The notes: a model not told the origin generated them from the sequence alone. A DNA stretch of 64,000 bases from an uncultured Thermoanaerobaculia bacterium (GCA_951812325.1 OX638294.1:3572859-3636858); one strand, 5' to 3'; numbered from the stretch's first letter, positions 32,651-42,275 are shown. Made by a program: numbers and translations.

Positions 32651-34147
32651 CTACGCGAGCAGGCGTTTCGCGGCCCGCTCGCCGCACTCGGCGCCGACGG
32701 CGACCGCGCGGCTCAGGCCGACGCCGTTGAGCACGTTGCCGGCCAGGTAGAAGCCGTCGATCGGGTCCAGGGCCGCCTCGATCCTGGCCACCCGCTGCGG
32801 GTGGCCGGGGGCGTACTGGGGAATCGCGTGCGGCCAGCGGGCGACGCTCGTGCTGGTCGGCGTGGCGTCGATGCCGACCGTCCGGCGCAGTTCGCGGAGG
32901 GTCAGTTCGATCAGTGCGTCGTCGTCAAGTTCGGCGGCGTCCGGGTCGACGGAACCGCCGTACATGGAACGGGTCAGGAACCGGTCTTCCGGACTGCGGC
33001 CCGAGAAGGTCGCCGTCTCGTACTGGCAGCCGAGCATGCGAATGCCCTCGCCGCGGGCGACCAGGAAACCGTAGGCGGGCTCGATGTGGGCGGCCGCCGC
33101 AACTTCGAAGGCGGTGTGGACGACGGCTATCGGGGGCGACTCGATCTGCCGGAGTTCCTCCGCGGCCGCGGGCGAAACGCCGTCGACGAGGTCGGCGGCC
33201 GAAGGCAGGTCGGCGGCGACGACGACCGCATCGGCGGCAAGCCCGCCGGCGGACGAGGTGACGGCGAAGCCGCCGCCGCGATGCTGGATCGCGGTGACGC
33301 GCCGGTTGCAGGCGACGTCGATTCCCGGCAGCGCCGCCGCCGCCCGCGGCAGGGCCTCGATGCCGCGTCGAAAGGTCCGATGCCCGGGAGGCGGCACGCC
33401 CCGTTTGCGGCCGGCGCGCATCGCCTTGAACAGGGAGCCGTGGGCCTGTTCCATCGCCACCAGCCGGGGGAAGGCGGCCGCGGCCGAGAGTCTTCGGGCG
33501 TCGCCGGCGAAGATGCCGAGAACCACGGGTGAGATCAGCCGAGCGGCGGCCTGCCGTCCCATGCGGCGGGCGGCGAAGTCGAAGAGCGACTCGTCGGTGT
33601 GCGGGGTGGCGTCGCCGCTCGTCAAGACCCCGGCCCCGAGGCGATCGTCACCGCCTTGTCGGGCCGGCGCCGTTGGCGCCGGCGAGGACGACGACCACGT
33701 TCCGGCCCCGAGGCGATCGTCACCGCCTGGTCGGGCCGGCGCCAGGGGCTCCATCGCCAGCCTTGCCAGGCCGAACGGTCCGAGCAGGCCGCTCCTGGCG
33801 AAGGCCAGCGGGCTGCGTTGCAGCTGCCGCAGCTTGCCGCCACGGTAGATGTAGCGCCGGTTCGCGGCCGGTTCCGGCTCGATCACCTCCTCGGCGAGGC
33901 CGCAGGCGGCGATCATCTCCCGCAGCACCGGCTGATCGTCGAGGAAACCCTGCGGGCCGGTCTCGATCAGAAGACCGTCGGCGAACCCAGTACGCGCCTT
34001 GCCGCCGACCCTGGCGTCTGCCTCCAGAACGACGACCTCGAGCGCGGCGCCGGCGCGCTGCGCTTCGGCGGAGGCCTTCCAGGCCGCGGCCAGGCCGGAA
34101 GGGCCGCCGCCGACGATGACCAGGCGGCGAGCCCGTTCGTCGCTCAA
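32651..34147 (-). CDS. hemY: Protoporphyrinogen oxidase (oxygen-dependent)
   Basis: This 498-residue FAD enzyme has the dinucleotide motif VIVGGGPSGLAAAW near the N-terminus and the family C-terminus GFYLAGNVLNGVGLSRAVAVGAE. It converts protoporphyrinogen IX (or coproporphyrinogen in the alternative route) to the porphyrin. The TTG start overlaps the hemE stop (TTGA). Residues ~135-173 hold an unusual insertion in which PAR(P/Q)GGDDRLGAG occurs twice, encoded by a 72-bp offset DNA repeat (33630 and 33702). It is the last gene of the haem operon. Confidence 0.92.
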   Translation of the reverse strand: MSDERARRLVIVGGGPSGLAAAWKASAEAQRAGAALEVVVLEADARVGGKARTGFADGLLIETGPQGFLDDQPVLREMIAACGLAEEVIEPEPAANRRYIYRGGKLRQLQRSPLAFARSGLLGPFGLARLAMEPLAPARPGGDDRLGAGTWSSSSPAPTAPARQGGDDRLGAGVLTSGDATPHTDESLFDFAARRMGRQAAARLISPVVLGIFAGDARRLSAAAAFPRLVAMEQAHGSLFKAMRAGRKRGVPPPGHRTFRRGIEALPRAAAALPGIDVACNRRVTAIQHRGGGFAVTSSAGGLAADAVVVAADLPSAADLVDGVSPAAAEELRQIESPPIAVVHTAFEVAAAAHIEPAYGFLVARGEGIRMLGCQYETATFSGRSPEDRFLTRSMYGGSVDPDAAELDDDALIELTLRELRRTVGIDATPTSTSVARWPHAIPQYAPGHPQRVARIEAALDPIDGFYLAGNVLNGVGLSRAVAVGAECGERAAKRLLA

Positions 34148-35238
34148 GCGTTGCCTTCCGCCTCGGCGTGAACGGCCTCGACCAGTGTCTGCACCGCTTC
34201 GAGCGGGGTTGCCGGCAGCACGCCGTGCCCAAGGTTCACGATGTGGCCGCGTCCGGACAGGCTTTCGAGCAGACGGCTCGTCTCACGCCGGATCGCCTCG
34301 TTGCCGGCGAGCAGCACGGTCGGGTCCAGGTTCCCCTGCAGGCACAGATCCGGCCGTTGTTGACGGAGCGTGCCGAGGTCGGTGCGCCAGTCGACGCCGA
34401 GCGCTTCGCAGGGCAGTTCGGCGTAGTCGTCGACCAACTGGGGCGCTGCGTGGAGGAACAGGATGCGCGTGACTCCGGCGTCGCCGAGGCGCACGAGGAG
34501 GCGTTCCAGGTGCGGCCGCACCCGGCGTCGCCACTCGGCCCGCGCGAACAGCCCGGCCCATGAGTCGAAGACCTGGACGGCGTCGGCGCCGGCCCGGTGC
34601 TGGGCGATCAGGTAGCGGGCGCAGAGGCGGCCGAGCCGGTCGAGCAGGGAATCGAATGCGGCCGGCTCTTCGTGCGCGAAGGCTCGCAACAGGGGGAAGT
34701 CCCGCACGCCGCGCCCCTGGACCAGGTAGGCGGCCAGGGTCAGCGGCGCGCCGGCAAACCCGAGCAGCGCCTTGCCCGGATCGAGTTCGCGGCGGACGAT
34801 CCGCTGGGCCGCCGTGACCTCGGGCGCGATCTCGGTTTCGTCGAGGCGGTCCGGGTCGGGCAGGGCGGCCACCGCGGCGGCGTCGCGCAGCGGTCGGGCG
34901 ATCACCGGACCGGGATCGAACCGGAAGTCGACGCCAAGGGCGGGCAAGGGCGACATGATGTCGGCGAAGGTGATCGCGGCGTCGAAGGGGAACCGGCGCA
35001 ACGGCATCAGCGTGACGCGAGCCGCCAGTTCCGGGTCGCGGGCGAGACCGGCGAAACCGTGGCGTTCCTTGAGAGCTCGGTACTCGGGCAGGATGCGCCC
35101 CGCCTGGCGCATGATCCACAGCGGTCTTCGCGGCGTGTCCTCGAAACGGAGCGTGCGCAGGAGCAGGCCGCTGTCCGGCTGTGCGGGCGTCGGCGATGCG
35201 GCGGTCGAGCTGGCCGCGGGTTCGGCGGAGGCAGTCAC
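34144..35238 (-). CDS. hemE: Uroporphyrinogen decarboxylase
   Basis: This 364-residue protein shows the UroD signatures RPLWIMRQAGRILPEYRAL and FDAAITFADIMSPLPALG, GFAGAPLTLAAYLVQG, and VNLGHGVLPATPLEAVQTLV near the end. It decarboxylates uroporphyrinogen III to coproporphyrinogen III. The GTG at 35238 overlaps the hemA stop as GTGA. An N-terminal Ala/Ser/Pro-rich segment of about 25 residues precedes the conserved core. Confidence 0.95.
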   Translation of the reverse strand: MTASAEPAASSTAASPTPAQPDSGLLLRTLRFEDTPRRPLWIMRQAGRILPEYRALKERHGFAGLARDPELAARVTLMPLRRFPFDAAITFADIMSPLPALGVDFRFDPGPVIARPLRDAAAVAALPDPDRLDETEIAPEVTAAQRIVRRELDPGKALLGFAGAPLTLAAYLVQGRGVRDFPLLRAFAHEEPAAFDSLLDRLGRLCARYLIAQHRAGADAVQVFDSWAGLFARAEWRRRVRPHLERLLVRLGDAGVTRILFLHAAPQLVDDYAELPCEALGVDWRTDLGTLRQQRPDLCLQGNLDPTVLLAGNEAIRRETSRLLESLSGRGHIVNLGHGVLPATPLEAVQTLVEAVHAEAEGNA

Positions 35239-36566
35239 TTCGCGCTGCCCGCCGCGCGGCGGCGCTCCAGCAACTCGGGCGCCGCGGCGGCGAGAAAGGC
35301 GTCGACTCCATCCTGGCCGATTTCGGTCGCGACCCCTCGCAGGCCGACGACCGGCAGATGGCTGAGGCGTTTGGCCATCGTCTCGGTCCACCGTCTGAGC
35401 GCTTCCCGCTCGGCCTCGGAGAGGCTCTTCAGCTCGCCCTGCAGCAGGCGGTCGAGATTGGCGCCCAGGGAGTCCTGGTACTTCGCGCCGATCGCCCGGA
35501 TGGCCCCGGCGACCGAGCGGGTCGCCATCGCCTCCCGGTAGGCGTCGAGTTCCTCGTCGATCAGGACGCGGGCTTCGGCCGTGCGTTCACGCCGGTTGCG
35601 CAGGGTCTGCTGGGCCAGTTCGTTGATCCGATCCATGCCGATCCGCTCAAGGCCCGCCGCGCCCGTGTCGGTGGCTGGAGCGTCGGCCGGAATCGCCATG
35701 TCGATCACGAAGGGGGGAGTGCCCAGTTCGCTCCGGCCGGCCGCGGCCAGGGCGGTCAGACAGCGCCGGTCGACGACGGGCCCGGGCGCGCCGGTCGAGA
35801 ACAGAACCGCGGACACCGCTGGCGGTCGGGCCCTGAAGGCGTCCAGGCTCATCGTCCCGACGGTCGGGGATGTAGCGGGAGGCCGTGCTGTTTCCGCGGT
35901 CCGCGCGGCGAGTTCTTCGGCCTTTCGGGGGGTGCGGTTGACGAGGATCAGAGGGATGCCGCGGTCGCGCAGGCGTTTTGTGCAGGTCTCTGTCATCGCC
36001 GCCACGCCGACCAGGGCGACAGGACCGGCGACTTCCGCCGCACGGCCGGTCAGCAGGTCGGCCGCGATCTCGGACAGGGAGGTGCGCCCGGCGCCGACGC
36101 CGGTTTCGCGGTGGACCCGCTTGCCGGCCCGAAGCGCCGATTCGACCACGCGCCGCAGCTCGGCGTCGACCGTACCGGCGGTCGTCGCCTGGTCGAGAGC
36201 GTCCCGCAGCTGTCCCCGGATCTCCCGTTCGCCGGGCTGGGCCGAATCGAGGCCGGACGCCACCAGGTAGAGGTGTTCGACGGCCCCTTCGCCCTCCCAG
36301 CTCCGGAACACCCGTCGCGCCGCGCCGGCGCCCGCGACGAGGCGCAGCAGCTCCCGCCGGCAGGAGGCGAGCGTTGCGCCGGGTTCGGCAGAGAAGATGA
36401 ACGCGACCCGGTTGCAGGTGGCGAGGTAGATCAACCCTTGGGCGCCGATCCGCTGTCTGAGCCGCCGCGTCCTTGCGGCCCGCCGTTCGTCCGGCACCGT
36501 GTATTGCGCGATCTCTTCAGCGCTCGCATAGCGCCAGGTCGCAGCCAAGACGCAACAGTTGTCCAT
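35235..36566 (-). CDS. hemA: Glutamyl-tRNA reductase
   Basis: This 443-residue protein carries the catalytic Cys51 in LIYLATCNRVAFIF, the region VASGLDSAQPGEREIRGQ and a Rossmann NADPH domain (GPVALVGVAAMTETCTKRL). It has a helical dimerisation tail. It makes glutamate-1-semialdehyde from Glu-tRNA, the committed step of the C5 route. It is more diverged than usual: the canonical GEDQIL is seen as PGEREI. The ATG at 36566 gives a normal N-terminus; the frame upstream overlaps hemH and is shadow. Confidence 0.9.
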   Translation of the reverse strand: MDNCCVLAATWRYASAEEIAQYTVPDERRAARTRRLRQRIGAQGLIYLATCNRVAFIFSAEPGATLASCRRELLRLVAGAGAARRVFRSWEGEGAVEHLYLVASGLDSAQPGEREIRGQLRDALDQATTAGTVDAELRRVVESALRAGKRVHRETGVGAGRTSLSEIAADLLTGRAAEVAGPVALVGVAAMTETCTKRLRDRGIPLILVNRTPRKAEELAARTAETARPPATSPTVGTMSLDAFRARPPAVSAVLFSTGAPGPVVDRRCLTALAAAGRSELGTPPFVIDMAIPADAPATDTGAAGLERIGMDRINELAQQTLRNRRERTAEARVLIDEELDAYREAMATRSVAGAIRAIGAKYQDSLGANLDRLLQGELKSLSEAEREALRRWTETMAKRLSHLPVVGLRGVATEIGQDGVDAFLAAAAPELLERRRAAGSAK

Positions 36567-36601
36567 CGGGCGATTCTGACCTGGGTGCGACCGGTGGATT
36601 G

Positions 36602-37711
36602 TCACGGTTGTGTCTGTGTCGACGATCCACACTCGCGCGCGCCGCTGCGCGGCGGCGCACCCGGTCTCTGCCACTCGCGGGTGTTGCGGAGGATGATGTC
36701 GGCGAGAGCGTCGAGGTGGTCGGAGCGGTCGTTGAGGCAGGGGATGTAGCGAAGATTCTGGCCGCCGGATTCTTCGAAGTACTCGCGGTTCTCGACTTCG
36801 ATCTCCTCCAGGGTCTCGATGCAGTCGGCCGAGAAGCCGGGGCAGGCGACGTCGACGTTCCTGATGCCGCTTGCCGGCAGTTCGCGCATCAGGACATCGG
36901 TCTTGGGCCCGATCCAGAGTTCGCGGCCGAACTGGGACTGGAAGGTGCTGATGACCCGCTCCTCGTCGATGCCGAGTTCCGGGATCAGAAGCCGCGTCGT
37001 CTCCAGACACTGGCTCTGGTAGGGATCGCCGTTGTCGACGTAGCGCTTCGGCACGCCGTGGTAGGAGAGCACGAGGCGATCGGGTTCGGTATCTGCCCAG
37101 GTTTCCCGGATGCTCGCGGCGAGAGCGCGAAGGAAGCCCGGGTCGTCGTGGTAGCTGTTGATCGTGCGGAGCTCCGGCACCCAGCGCCAGCGCCTGAGCT
37201 GCCGGGCGAGCACGTCGATCGTCGAGGCGGTCGTGGCGGCCGAGTACTGAGGAAACAGGGGAAAGAAGAGAAGGCGCGTGCAGCCCTTCTTGCGTAGTTC
37301 GGCGAGGGCGTTCCTGATCGACGGTTCGCCGTACCGCATGCCGAGCGCGACGTGGAACGGGGGTGCGGTTTCACCCTGGTGTTGCCGCAGCCGCGCGGCG
37401 ATCCCCTCGGTCTGGCGTTTTCCGATCGCCAGCAGGGGCGACCCCTCGTCGGTCCAGATCTGCCGGTAGAGCTTCGCCACCTTCTGCGGGCGCGTCGTGA
37501 GCACGAACAGGTAGAGGATCGGCAACCACTTCCAGCGCGGAATCTCGGCGATCCGGGTGTCGCTCAGGAACTGCCTGAGGTAGCGGCGCAGGGCCTTGGG
37601 CGTCGGCGCCGCCGGCGTGCCGACGTTGGCCAGCAGGACACCGATTGCGCCGCGGTCCGCGTCCGCGGCGACGCGAGGTTCGGGTTCGTAGAGGGATGTG
37701 GCGTTGGCCAT
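36602..37711 (-). CDS. hemH: Ferrochelatase
   Basis: This 369-residue protein contains VLLANVGTPAAPTPKALRRYLRQFLSD at the N-terminus, catalytic His in VLSYHGVPKRYVDNGDPY, TFQSQFGRELWIGP and VACPGFSADCIETLEEI. It inserts Fe(II) into protoporphyrin IX. The order hemF-hemH-hemA in one operon supports the protoporphyrin-dependent branch. A C-terminal Gly/Pro/Arg-rich tail follows the core. Confidence 0.96.
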   Translation of the reverse strand: MANATSLYEPEPRVAADADRGAIGVLLANVGTPAAPTPKALRRYLRQFLSDTRIAEIPRWKWLPILYLFVLTTRPQKVAKLYRQIWTDEGSPLLAIGKRQTEGIAARLRQHQGETAPPFHVALGMRYGEPSIRNALAELRKKGCTRLLFFPLFPQYSAATTASTIDVLARQLRRWRWVPELRTINSYHDDPGFLRALAASIRETWADTEPDRLVLSYHGVPKRYVDNGDPYQSQCLETTRLLIPELGIDEERVISTFQSQFGRELWIGPKTDVLMRELPASGIRNVDVACPGFSADCIETLEEIEVENREYFEESGGQNLRYIPCLNDRSDHLDALADIILRNTREWQRPGAPPRSGARECGSSTQTQP

Positions 37712-37720
37712 GGTCGGCGG

Positions 37721-38692
37721 TCAGATCCAGTCGCGGCGGACCAGGAAGTCCGAAGTCAGCCGCGCTTCCGGGGCGCTCGGTTCGGGAGTGTAGTCGTACC
37801 GCCAGGCCGCCAGCGGCGGCAGGGACGCGAGAATCGATTCGGTGCGCGCCCGTGCCTGCAGCCCGTAGCGCGTGCCGCGGTCGTAGACCAGGTTGAACTC
37901 GACGTACCGCCCCCGGCGGTAGAGCTGGAAACCGCGCTCGCGCTCGCCGTATTGCATGTCCTTGCGGCGGTTCAGGATCGGCAGGTAGGCGGGCAGGAAG
38001 TGGTCGCCGATGCTGCGCGCGAAGGCGAAGCAGCGCCCGAACTGGTCGAGTTCGTCCGGCCGCTCGAGCTGGTTCAGGTCGTCGAAGAAGAGGCCGCCGA
38101 CGCCCCGCATCTCCTGGCGGTGGGGGAGGTAGAAGTAGTCGTCGCAGGCCGCCTTGTAGCGGCTGTAGGCGTCGTCCCCGAACGGCGCGCAGGCTTCGGA
38201 CGCCGTGCGGTGCCAGTGGACGGCGTCTTCCTCGAAGCCGTAGTAGGGCGTCAGGTCGAAGCCGCCCCCGAACCACCAGCCCTCCTCGTCCGCGTCGTCG
38301 CGGCTCGGGTTTCCAGCGTCCTGGGGCGGATGGGCGATGAAGAAACGGATGTTCGCGTGGCTGGTCGGCGCGTACGGGTTGCGGGGATGGACGATCAGGG
38401 AGATGGACGTGGCCTCGTAGGACCGACCCGCGAGCTCCGGGCGCCGTTCGGTGGCGGCGAGGGGCAGAGACGCCCCGCGGGAGTGGCTGAAGTTGACCGC
38501 CGCCTTCTCGATCACCTCGCCCTCGGTGAGCACCCTCGGCCTCGCGACGCCGCCCCGTTCGTTGCGGAGTTCACGGGCGTCGAAGGCGCCGCCGTCGACT
38601 TCGACCAGGGCGTCGCAGATCCGGTCCTGGAGCTCCCTGAAGTAGCTGGCGACCGTCTCGGCGCCGAGTTGTCCTGTCGGCTGTGACCTCAC
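37721..38692 (-). CDS. hemF: Coproporphyrinogen III oxidase, aerobic
   Basis: This 323-residue protein shows the HemF motifs [65 protein letters not shown] and the C-terminal [12 protein letters not shown]. It uses oxygen to decarboxylate coproporphyrinogen III twice. The GTG start overlaps the hemL stop (GTGA). Its presence indicates aerobic haem synthesis; no oxygen-independent HemN is seen in the window. Confidence 0.96.
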   Translation of the reverse strand: MRSQPTGQLGAETVASYFRELQDRICDALVEVDGGAFDARELRNERGGVARPRVLTEGEVIEKAAVNFSHSRGASLPLAATERRPELAGRSYEATSISLIVHPRNPYAPTSHANIRFFIAHPPQDAGNPSRDDADEEGWWFGGGFDLTPYYGFEEDAVHWHRTASEACAPFGDDAYSRYKAACDDYFYLPHRQEMRGVGGLFFDDLNQLERPDELDQFGRCFAFARSIGDHFLPAYLPILNRRKDMQYGERERGFQLYRRGRYVEFNLVYDRGTRYGLQARARTESILASLPPLAAWRYDYTPEPSAPEARLTSDFLVRRDWI

Positions 38693-39987
38693 GGCGCCGG
38701 GACCTCCTCCAGCGCCTCGCCGACCGCGCCGGCAAAGCCGGTCAGCGCGTCTTCGTCATGCGCCAGGGACAGGAAGCCGACCTCGTAGGCGGAAGGGGCG
38801 AGCATGTAGCCGCGCTCGAGCAGCTCCCGGTGGAGCAGGCCGAAGATCGCCGCCGTGTTCGGGTGGAAGCCGTCTGTTCGCCGCGGCAGTTCGTCGTCGC
38901 CGTAGGCCAGCCAGAAGATCGAACCGCAACGGACCAGCCGGTAGGGGTGCGCGCTCGCTTCGAGCACGGGGCCGAGTTCCTGGTCGAGGAACGCTCCGAG
39001 AGCGTCCATCCGAGCCCATCCGTCGTTGGCCCGCAGCTCGCGGAGAGTGGCGAGCCCGGCGGCGACCGCGAGGGGGTTCCCGGACAGGGTGCCGGCCTGG
39101 TAGACGGGGCCGAGGGGCGAGAGCCGATCCATCCACCGCGCCGGTCCGCCGTAGGCGCCGACCGGCAGACCGCCGCCGATCACCTTGCCCAGGGTATAGA
39201 GGTCGGGTTCGATCCCGAGCCCCGCACCGATGGTGACGCCGGGTACCCGGAAGCCGCTCAGCACTTCGTCGAGGATCAGCAGGGCGCCGTGTTCGGTGCA
39301 CAGGCGGCGAAGCCGCTCGAGGTACTCGGGACGCTGCACCAGCAGGCCGTTGTTCGCCGGCAGAGGCTCGATGATCGCGGCGGCCAGGTGGCCGCCGTGG
39401 CGCCGAAAGGCCTGCTCCAGCGCGTCTTCGTCGTCGAGCGGCAGGACGATCGTGTCGCGCGCGGTCGCGGCCGGGATGCCGGCGCTCGACGCGATCCCGA
39501 AGGTGGCGAGGCCGCTTCCCGCCTCGACCAGGAGGGCGTCGACATGGCCGTGGTAGCAGCCCTCGAACTTGAGCACAAGGTCGCGGCCGGTGCAGCCGCG
39601 GGCGAGCCGGATGGCCGACTGGGTTGCCTCGGTGCCCGAGTTGACGAAGCGGATCTTCTCGATGCCGGGTACGAGTTCCTTGACCGTCCGCGCGAGTTCG
39701 ACCTCGCCTTCGTGGGGCGCGGCGAACGAGGTGCCGCGCGCGGCGGCTTCCCGCACCGCCTCGACGACCGCGGGATGGCTGTGGCCCAGGACGAGCGGAC
39801 CGAACGAGCCGATGAAGTCGACGTAGCGCCGGCCGTCGACGGAGCGCATCACCGCGCCCTCCGCGTCGGCGATGAAGGGCGGCGTGCCGCCGACGGCCCG
39901 GTAGGCGCGGACCGGGCTGTTCACGCCGCCGACGAGGTGTCGCTGCGCCTCGGTCCAGAGTTCTTCGCTGGTTCTTCCGGCACTCAT
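38689..39987 (-). CDS. hemL: Glutamate-1-semialdehyde 2,1-aminomutase
   Basis: This 432-residue class III aminotransferase has [56 protein letters not shown], and [11 protein letters not shown]. The PLP lysine lies in [19 protein letters not shown]. It converts glutamate-1-semialdehyde to 5-aminolevulinate. ATG overlaps the hemCD stop (ATGA). With HemA it supplies the first two steps of the C5 pathway. Confidence 0.97.
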   Translation of the reverse strand: MSAGRTSEELWTEAQRHLVGGVNSPVRAYRAVGGTPPFIADAEGAVMRSVDGRRYVDFIGSFGPLVLGHSHPAVVEAVREAAARGTSFAAPHEGEVELARTVKELVPGIEKIRFVNSGTEATQSAIRLARGCTGRDLVLKFEGCYHGHVDALLVEAGSGLATFGIASSAGIPAATARDTIVLPLDDEDALEQAFRRHGGHLAAAIIEPLPANNGLLVQRPEYLERLRRLCTEHGALLILDEVLSGFRVPGVTIGAGLGIEPDLYTLGKVIGGGLPVGAYGGPARWMDRLSPLGPVYQAGTLSGNPLAVAAGLATLRELRANDGWARMDALGAFLDQELGPVLEASAHPYRLVRCGSIFWLAYGDDELPRRTDGFHPNTAAIFGLLHRELLERGYMLAPSAYEVGFLSLAHDEDALTGFAGAVGEALEEVPAP

Positions 39988-42194
39988 TCCTGGGCCTCCG
40001 CGCTCGGGTCGCTGCTTGCTTCTTCCCGCCCGTTCACTGCTTCGTTCCAGAGGCGCTCGATGCCGGCGGCGGTCGGTTCAACTGCGCGCGTCACGTTGCC
40101 CACTCCTGCGTTCCGGAGGGCCGCGGCCGTGGTCGCCCCGATCGCCCAGCAGCTTCCCGGCCAGTCCAGGCCCGAGGCCGCGAAGGCGGCGACGGCCGAT
40201 GGCGCGGTAAAGAGTACGCGCGCCCTCGCGGCTTGCCAACCCCCGGGCCAGGCGAGGTCCGGCGCCGGGTCGACGGTGTAGGCCTGCCAGGCAACGACCT
40301 CGCGACCGGCGGCTTCGAGCGTCTCGACCAACGACCGGCCGCCGCGGGCCGAATGCGGCACGAGGAGGAGGCATCGGCGATCGAGGACGCGGGTCACGTA
40401 GTCCGCAAGGCCCCGGCCGTCCGCGGCTCGCGCCGCCAGGTTCGGCGGCACGCCGGCGGCCAGCAGAGCGCGGGCCGTGCCCTCGCCGAGGGCGCACCAG
40501 GGAAGGCGTCCCCAGATCGGCTCGCGCGCGGCCCGCTCCGTCACGACGCGGGCGGCGGTCGGGGAGGAGACGAGCAGCCAGGGCCACTGCCGGCGAGGGC
40601 GTTCGAGGTCGACGCGGTCGGCGGGCCAGGCAACGTCGAAGACGTCGACCTGCGTCGCCGGCAGAGCCGCGACCCGGACGGCCGGGTCGAGTCGGCAGGT
40701 CAGGCGTCTGACGGTGGACGCGGCGGAGGTCACGATGAGATCCGGCGTGCGAACCAGCCCCCCGCCGGGCGCCCCGGCTTCCGCTACATCAATCGGCCCC
40801 TCACCGGGTGCGCCGGCGTGCCAGCCGCGCGCCCGAATGACGGGCGCACGCCGCGGTTCACCGGTGGCGCGCGTCGCGCCACCCGGGTTCTTGCCGGCTG
40901 CCGCCGCGGGCGGCGGGGACGACGCGCCGGCCGGGAGGTCGGCGTCCGATCGGGCCAGACCCCGCTCGATCCGCGCGGCCAGCGCGTCAAGGTCGACGCC
41001 GTGACCGTCCGGCGCCGAGGCCGCAACGCGGACCGCGGCCAGATCGTCAAGATCGACGCCGCCTTCACCGTCCGGCGCCGAGGCCGCAACGCGGACCGCG
41101 ACCGGCTCGTCAAGGTCGACGTCGCCTTCACCGTCCGGCGCCGAGGCCGCAACGCGGACCGGGGCCAGCTCGTCAAGATCGACGCCGCCGCCGCCATCCG
41201 TTGCCGAAGCCGCGACGCGAATCGCGAGCGGCGAATCACCGGCGCCGGCCGCTTCCCGCCAGTCATCCGGCGCGATGGCGACGTGGAGCGCACGGAGCGG
41301 GGAGTGCCTGGACGTACCTCCGCAAACGTCCGCCCATGCCCCGAACGGGCGCAGGCAGCCGCCGCCGAGCCGCCCCAGCAACGAGCGCTCGGCAAGCACC
41401 GCGGCGCGGGTCGCAGGATGGTCGAGGTGGACCATGGCCGGGTGCCCGTCGAGGCGGCCGCCGCGGAGGACCTGCACCGCCAGAGCCCCCTGCCCGGGAG
41501 CGCACGGCCAGGTTCTCAGGTCGAGCCGGAAGCCGCGGATTGCCGCCGCATAACCTTCGAGCTCGGCGTTTCGGGACAGGCGCAAGACACCCGCTTCGGC
41601 CGCCAGCAGAGCGTCGATCGCGCCACTCCGGAGCCACTCCAGCCGGCGGCCCACCGAGCCGCGGACCGCGCAGCAGACGAGGTCCGGCCGCAGGGCGAGG
41701 GCTCCGGCCTGCCGCCGCGGGGACGAGGTGCCCAGCCGCGCCCCGGCCGTCAGGACGGCGAACGCCTCGTTCGCGGCCGCCGCGCGGGTGGCGCCAGCTT
41801 CGCCGTCACCCTCGAGCATCTGAGCGAGCGGCGAGGCGCCCGTCGCGTTCACGCCGGGTGCAAGCAGCAGCAGGTCGAACGGCCGCTCCCGCTCCGGCAC
41901 GGCGGCGATCACGAGCCCCGGTTCGTCGTCGACCGGCAGATCCTTCAGCGAGTGGACGACCAGGTCGACCGTGCCGTCGCGAAGCGCCGCGCTCAGCTCG
42001 CCGGTGAACACGCCCTTGGACTGAGCGAAACTGCCGCCGAGGCTGCGATCGCCCTGCGACGACATGGCCTGAACGCGCGTCTCCACGCCGAACCGCTGCA
42101 GACGGTCCGCGACCAGGGCGGCCTGGATCCGCGCCAGCGGCGTTGCCCGGGTTCCGATGACGATCAGGGTCACGGGCAGAGGATACGCCGCCAT
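39984..42194 (-). CDS. hemCD: Fused hydroxymethylbilane synthase / uroporphyrinogen-III synthase
   Basis: This 736-residue fusion has HemC at residues ~1-325: IGTRATPLARIQA, VVHSLKDLP, GTSSPRRQAGAL and the dipyrromethane-cofactor Cys280 in LGGGCLRPFGA. HemD lies at ~484-736 (LLVSSPTAARVVTERA, VLFTAPSAVAAFA). The linker is remarkable: residues ~320-403 contain four ~21-residue repeats (VRVAASAPDGEG(D/G)VDLD type), and residues ~428-466 are the translated copy R8 of the dispersed hairpin repeat. HemC also carries extra residues near 112-150. It is the first gene of the haem operon; hemB is absent. Confidence 0.92.
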   Translation of the reverse strand: MAAYPLPVTLIVIGTRATPLARIQAALVADRLQRFGVETRVQAMSSQGDRSLGGSFAQSKGVFTGELSAALRDGTVDLVVHSLKDLPVDDEPGLVIAAVPERERPFDLLLLAPGVNATGASPLAQMLEGDGEAGATRAAAANEAFAVLTAGARLGTSSPRRQAGALALRPDLVCCAVRGSVGRRLEWLRSGAIDALLAAEAGVLRLSRNAELEGYAAAIRGFRLDLRTWPCAPGQGALAVQVLRGGRLDGHPAMVHLDHPATRAAVLAERSLLGRLGGGCLRPFGAWADVCGGTSRHSPLRALHVAIAPDDWREAAGAGDSPLAIRVAASATDGGGGVDLDELAPVRVAASAPDGEGDVDLDEPVAVRVAASAPDGEGGVDLDDLAAVRVAASAPDGHGVDLDALAARIERGLARSDADLPAGASSPPPAAAAGKNPGGATRATGEPRRAPVIRARGWHAGAPGEGPIDVAEAGAPGGGLVRTPDLIVTSAASTVRRLTCRLDPAVRVAALPATQVDVFDVAWPADRVDLERPRRQWPWLLVSSPTAARVVTERAAREPIWGRLPWCALGEGTARALLAAGVPPNLAARAADGRGLADYVTRVLDRRCLLLVPHSARGGRSLVETLEAAGREVVAWQAYTVDPAPDLAWPGGWQAARARVLFTAPSAVAAFAASGLDWPGSCWAIGATTAAALRNAGVGNVTRAVEPTAAGIERLWNEAVNGREEASSDPSAEAQE
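40798..40912. repeat. Multi-hairpin dispersed repeat copy R8, inside hemCD
   Basis: This is a short-form copy within coding sequence: CCGGGTGCGCCGGCGTGCCA, a GCGCGCCCG/CGGGCGCACGC stem, GGTTCACCGGTGGCGCG-CGT-CGCGCCACCCGGG and TTCTTGCCGGCTG. It is read in frame as part of the HemC-HemD linker. In the same frame other copies would encode similar peptides (A-G-T-R-V-A-R... E-P-V-R-A-P type). Confidence 0.85.
40986..41235. repeat. 63-bp in-frame tandem repeat in hemCD linker
   Basis: GTCAAG(G/A)TCGACGCC-type starts occur at 40986, 41046, 41109 and 41172, spacing 60, 63 and 63 bp. The blocks keep the reading frame and encode about four copies of a 21-residue acidic/Ala-rich unit. The last is the most diverged. 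Confidence 0.9.
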
Positions 42195-42275
42195 CGACCG
42201 TCCACTCGCGACCGTCCACTAGAGTTGCCGATGTTGCCCTTCGCCGCACGGCGGGCCGAATCCGTGGAGGTTTGC

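Noticed and set aside
40233-42275. Plus-strand open frame upstream of the M2 peptidase, antisense to hemCD
   Set aside because: It is Arg/Gly-rich shadow sequence; the M2 protein starts with a ribosome-binding site and lipoprotein signal at 42276, and hemCD motifs are on the other strand.
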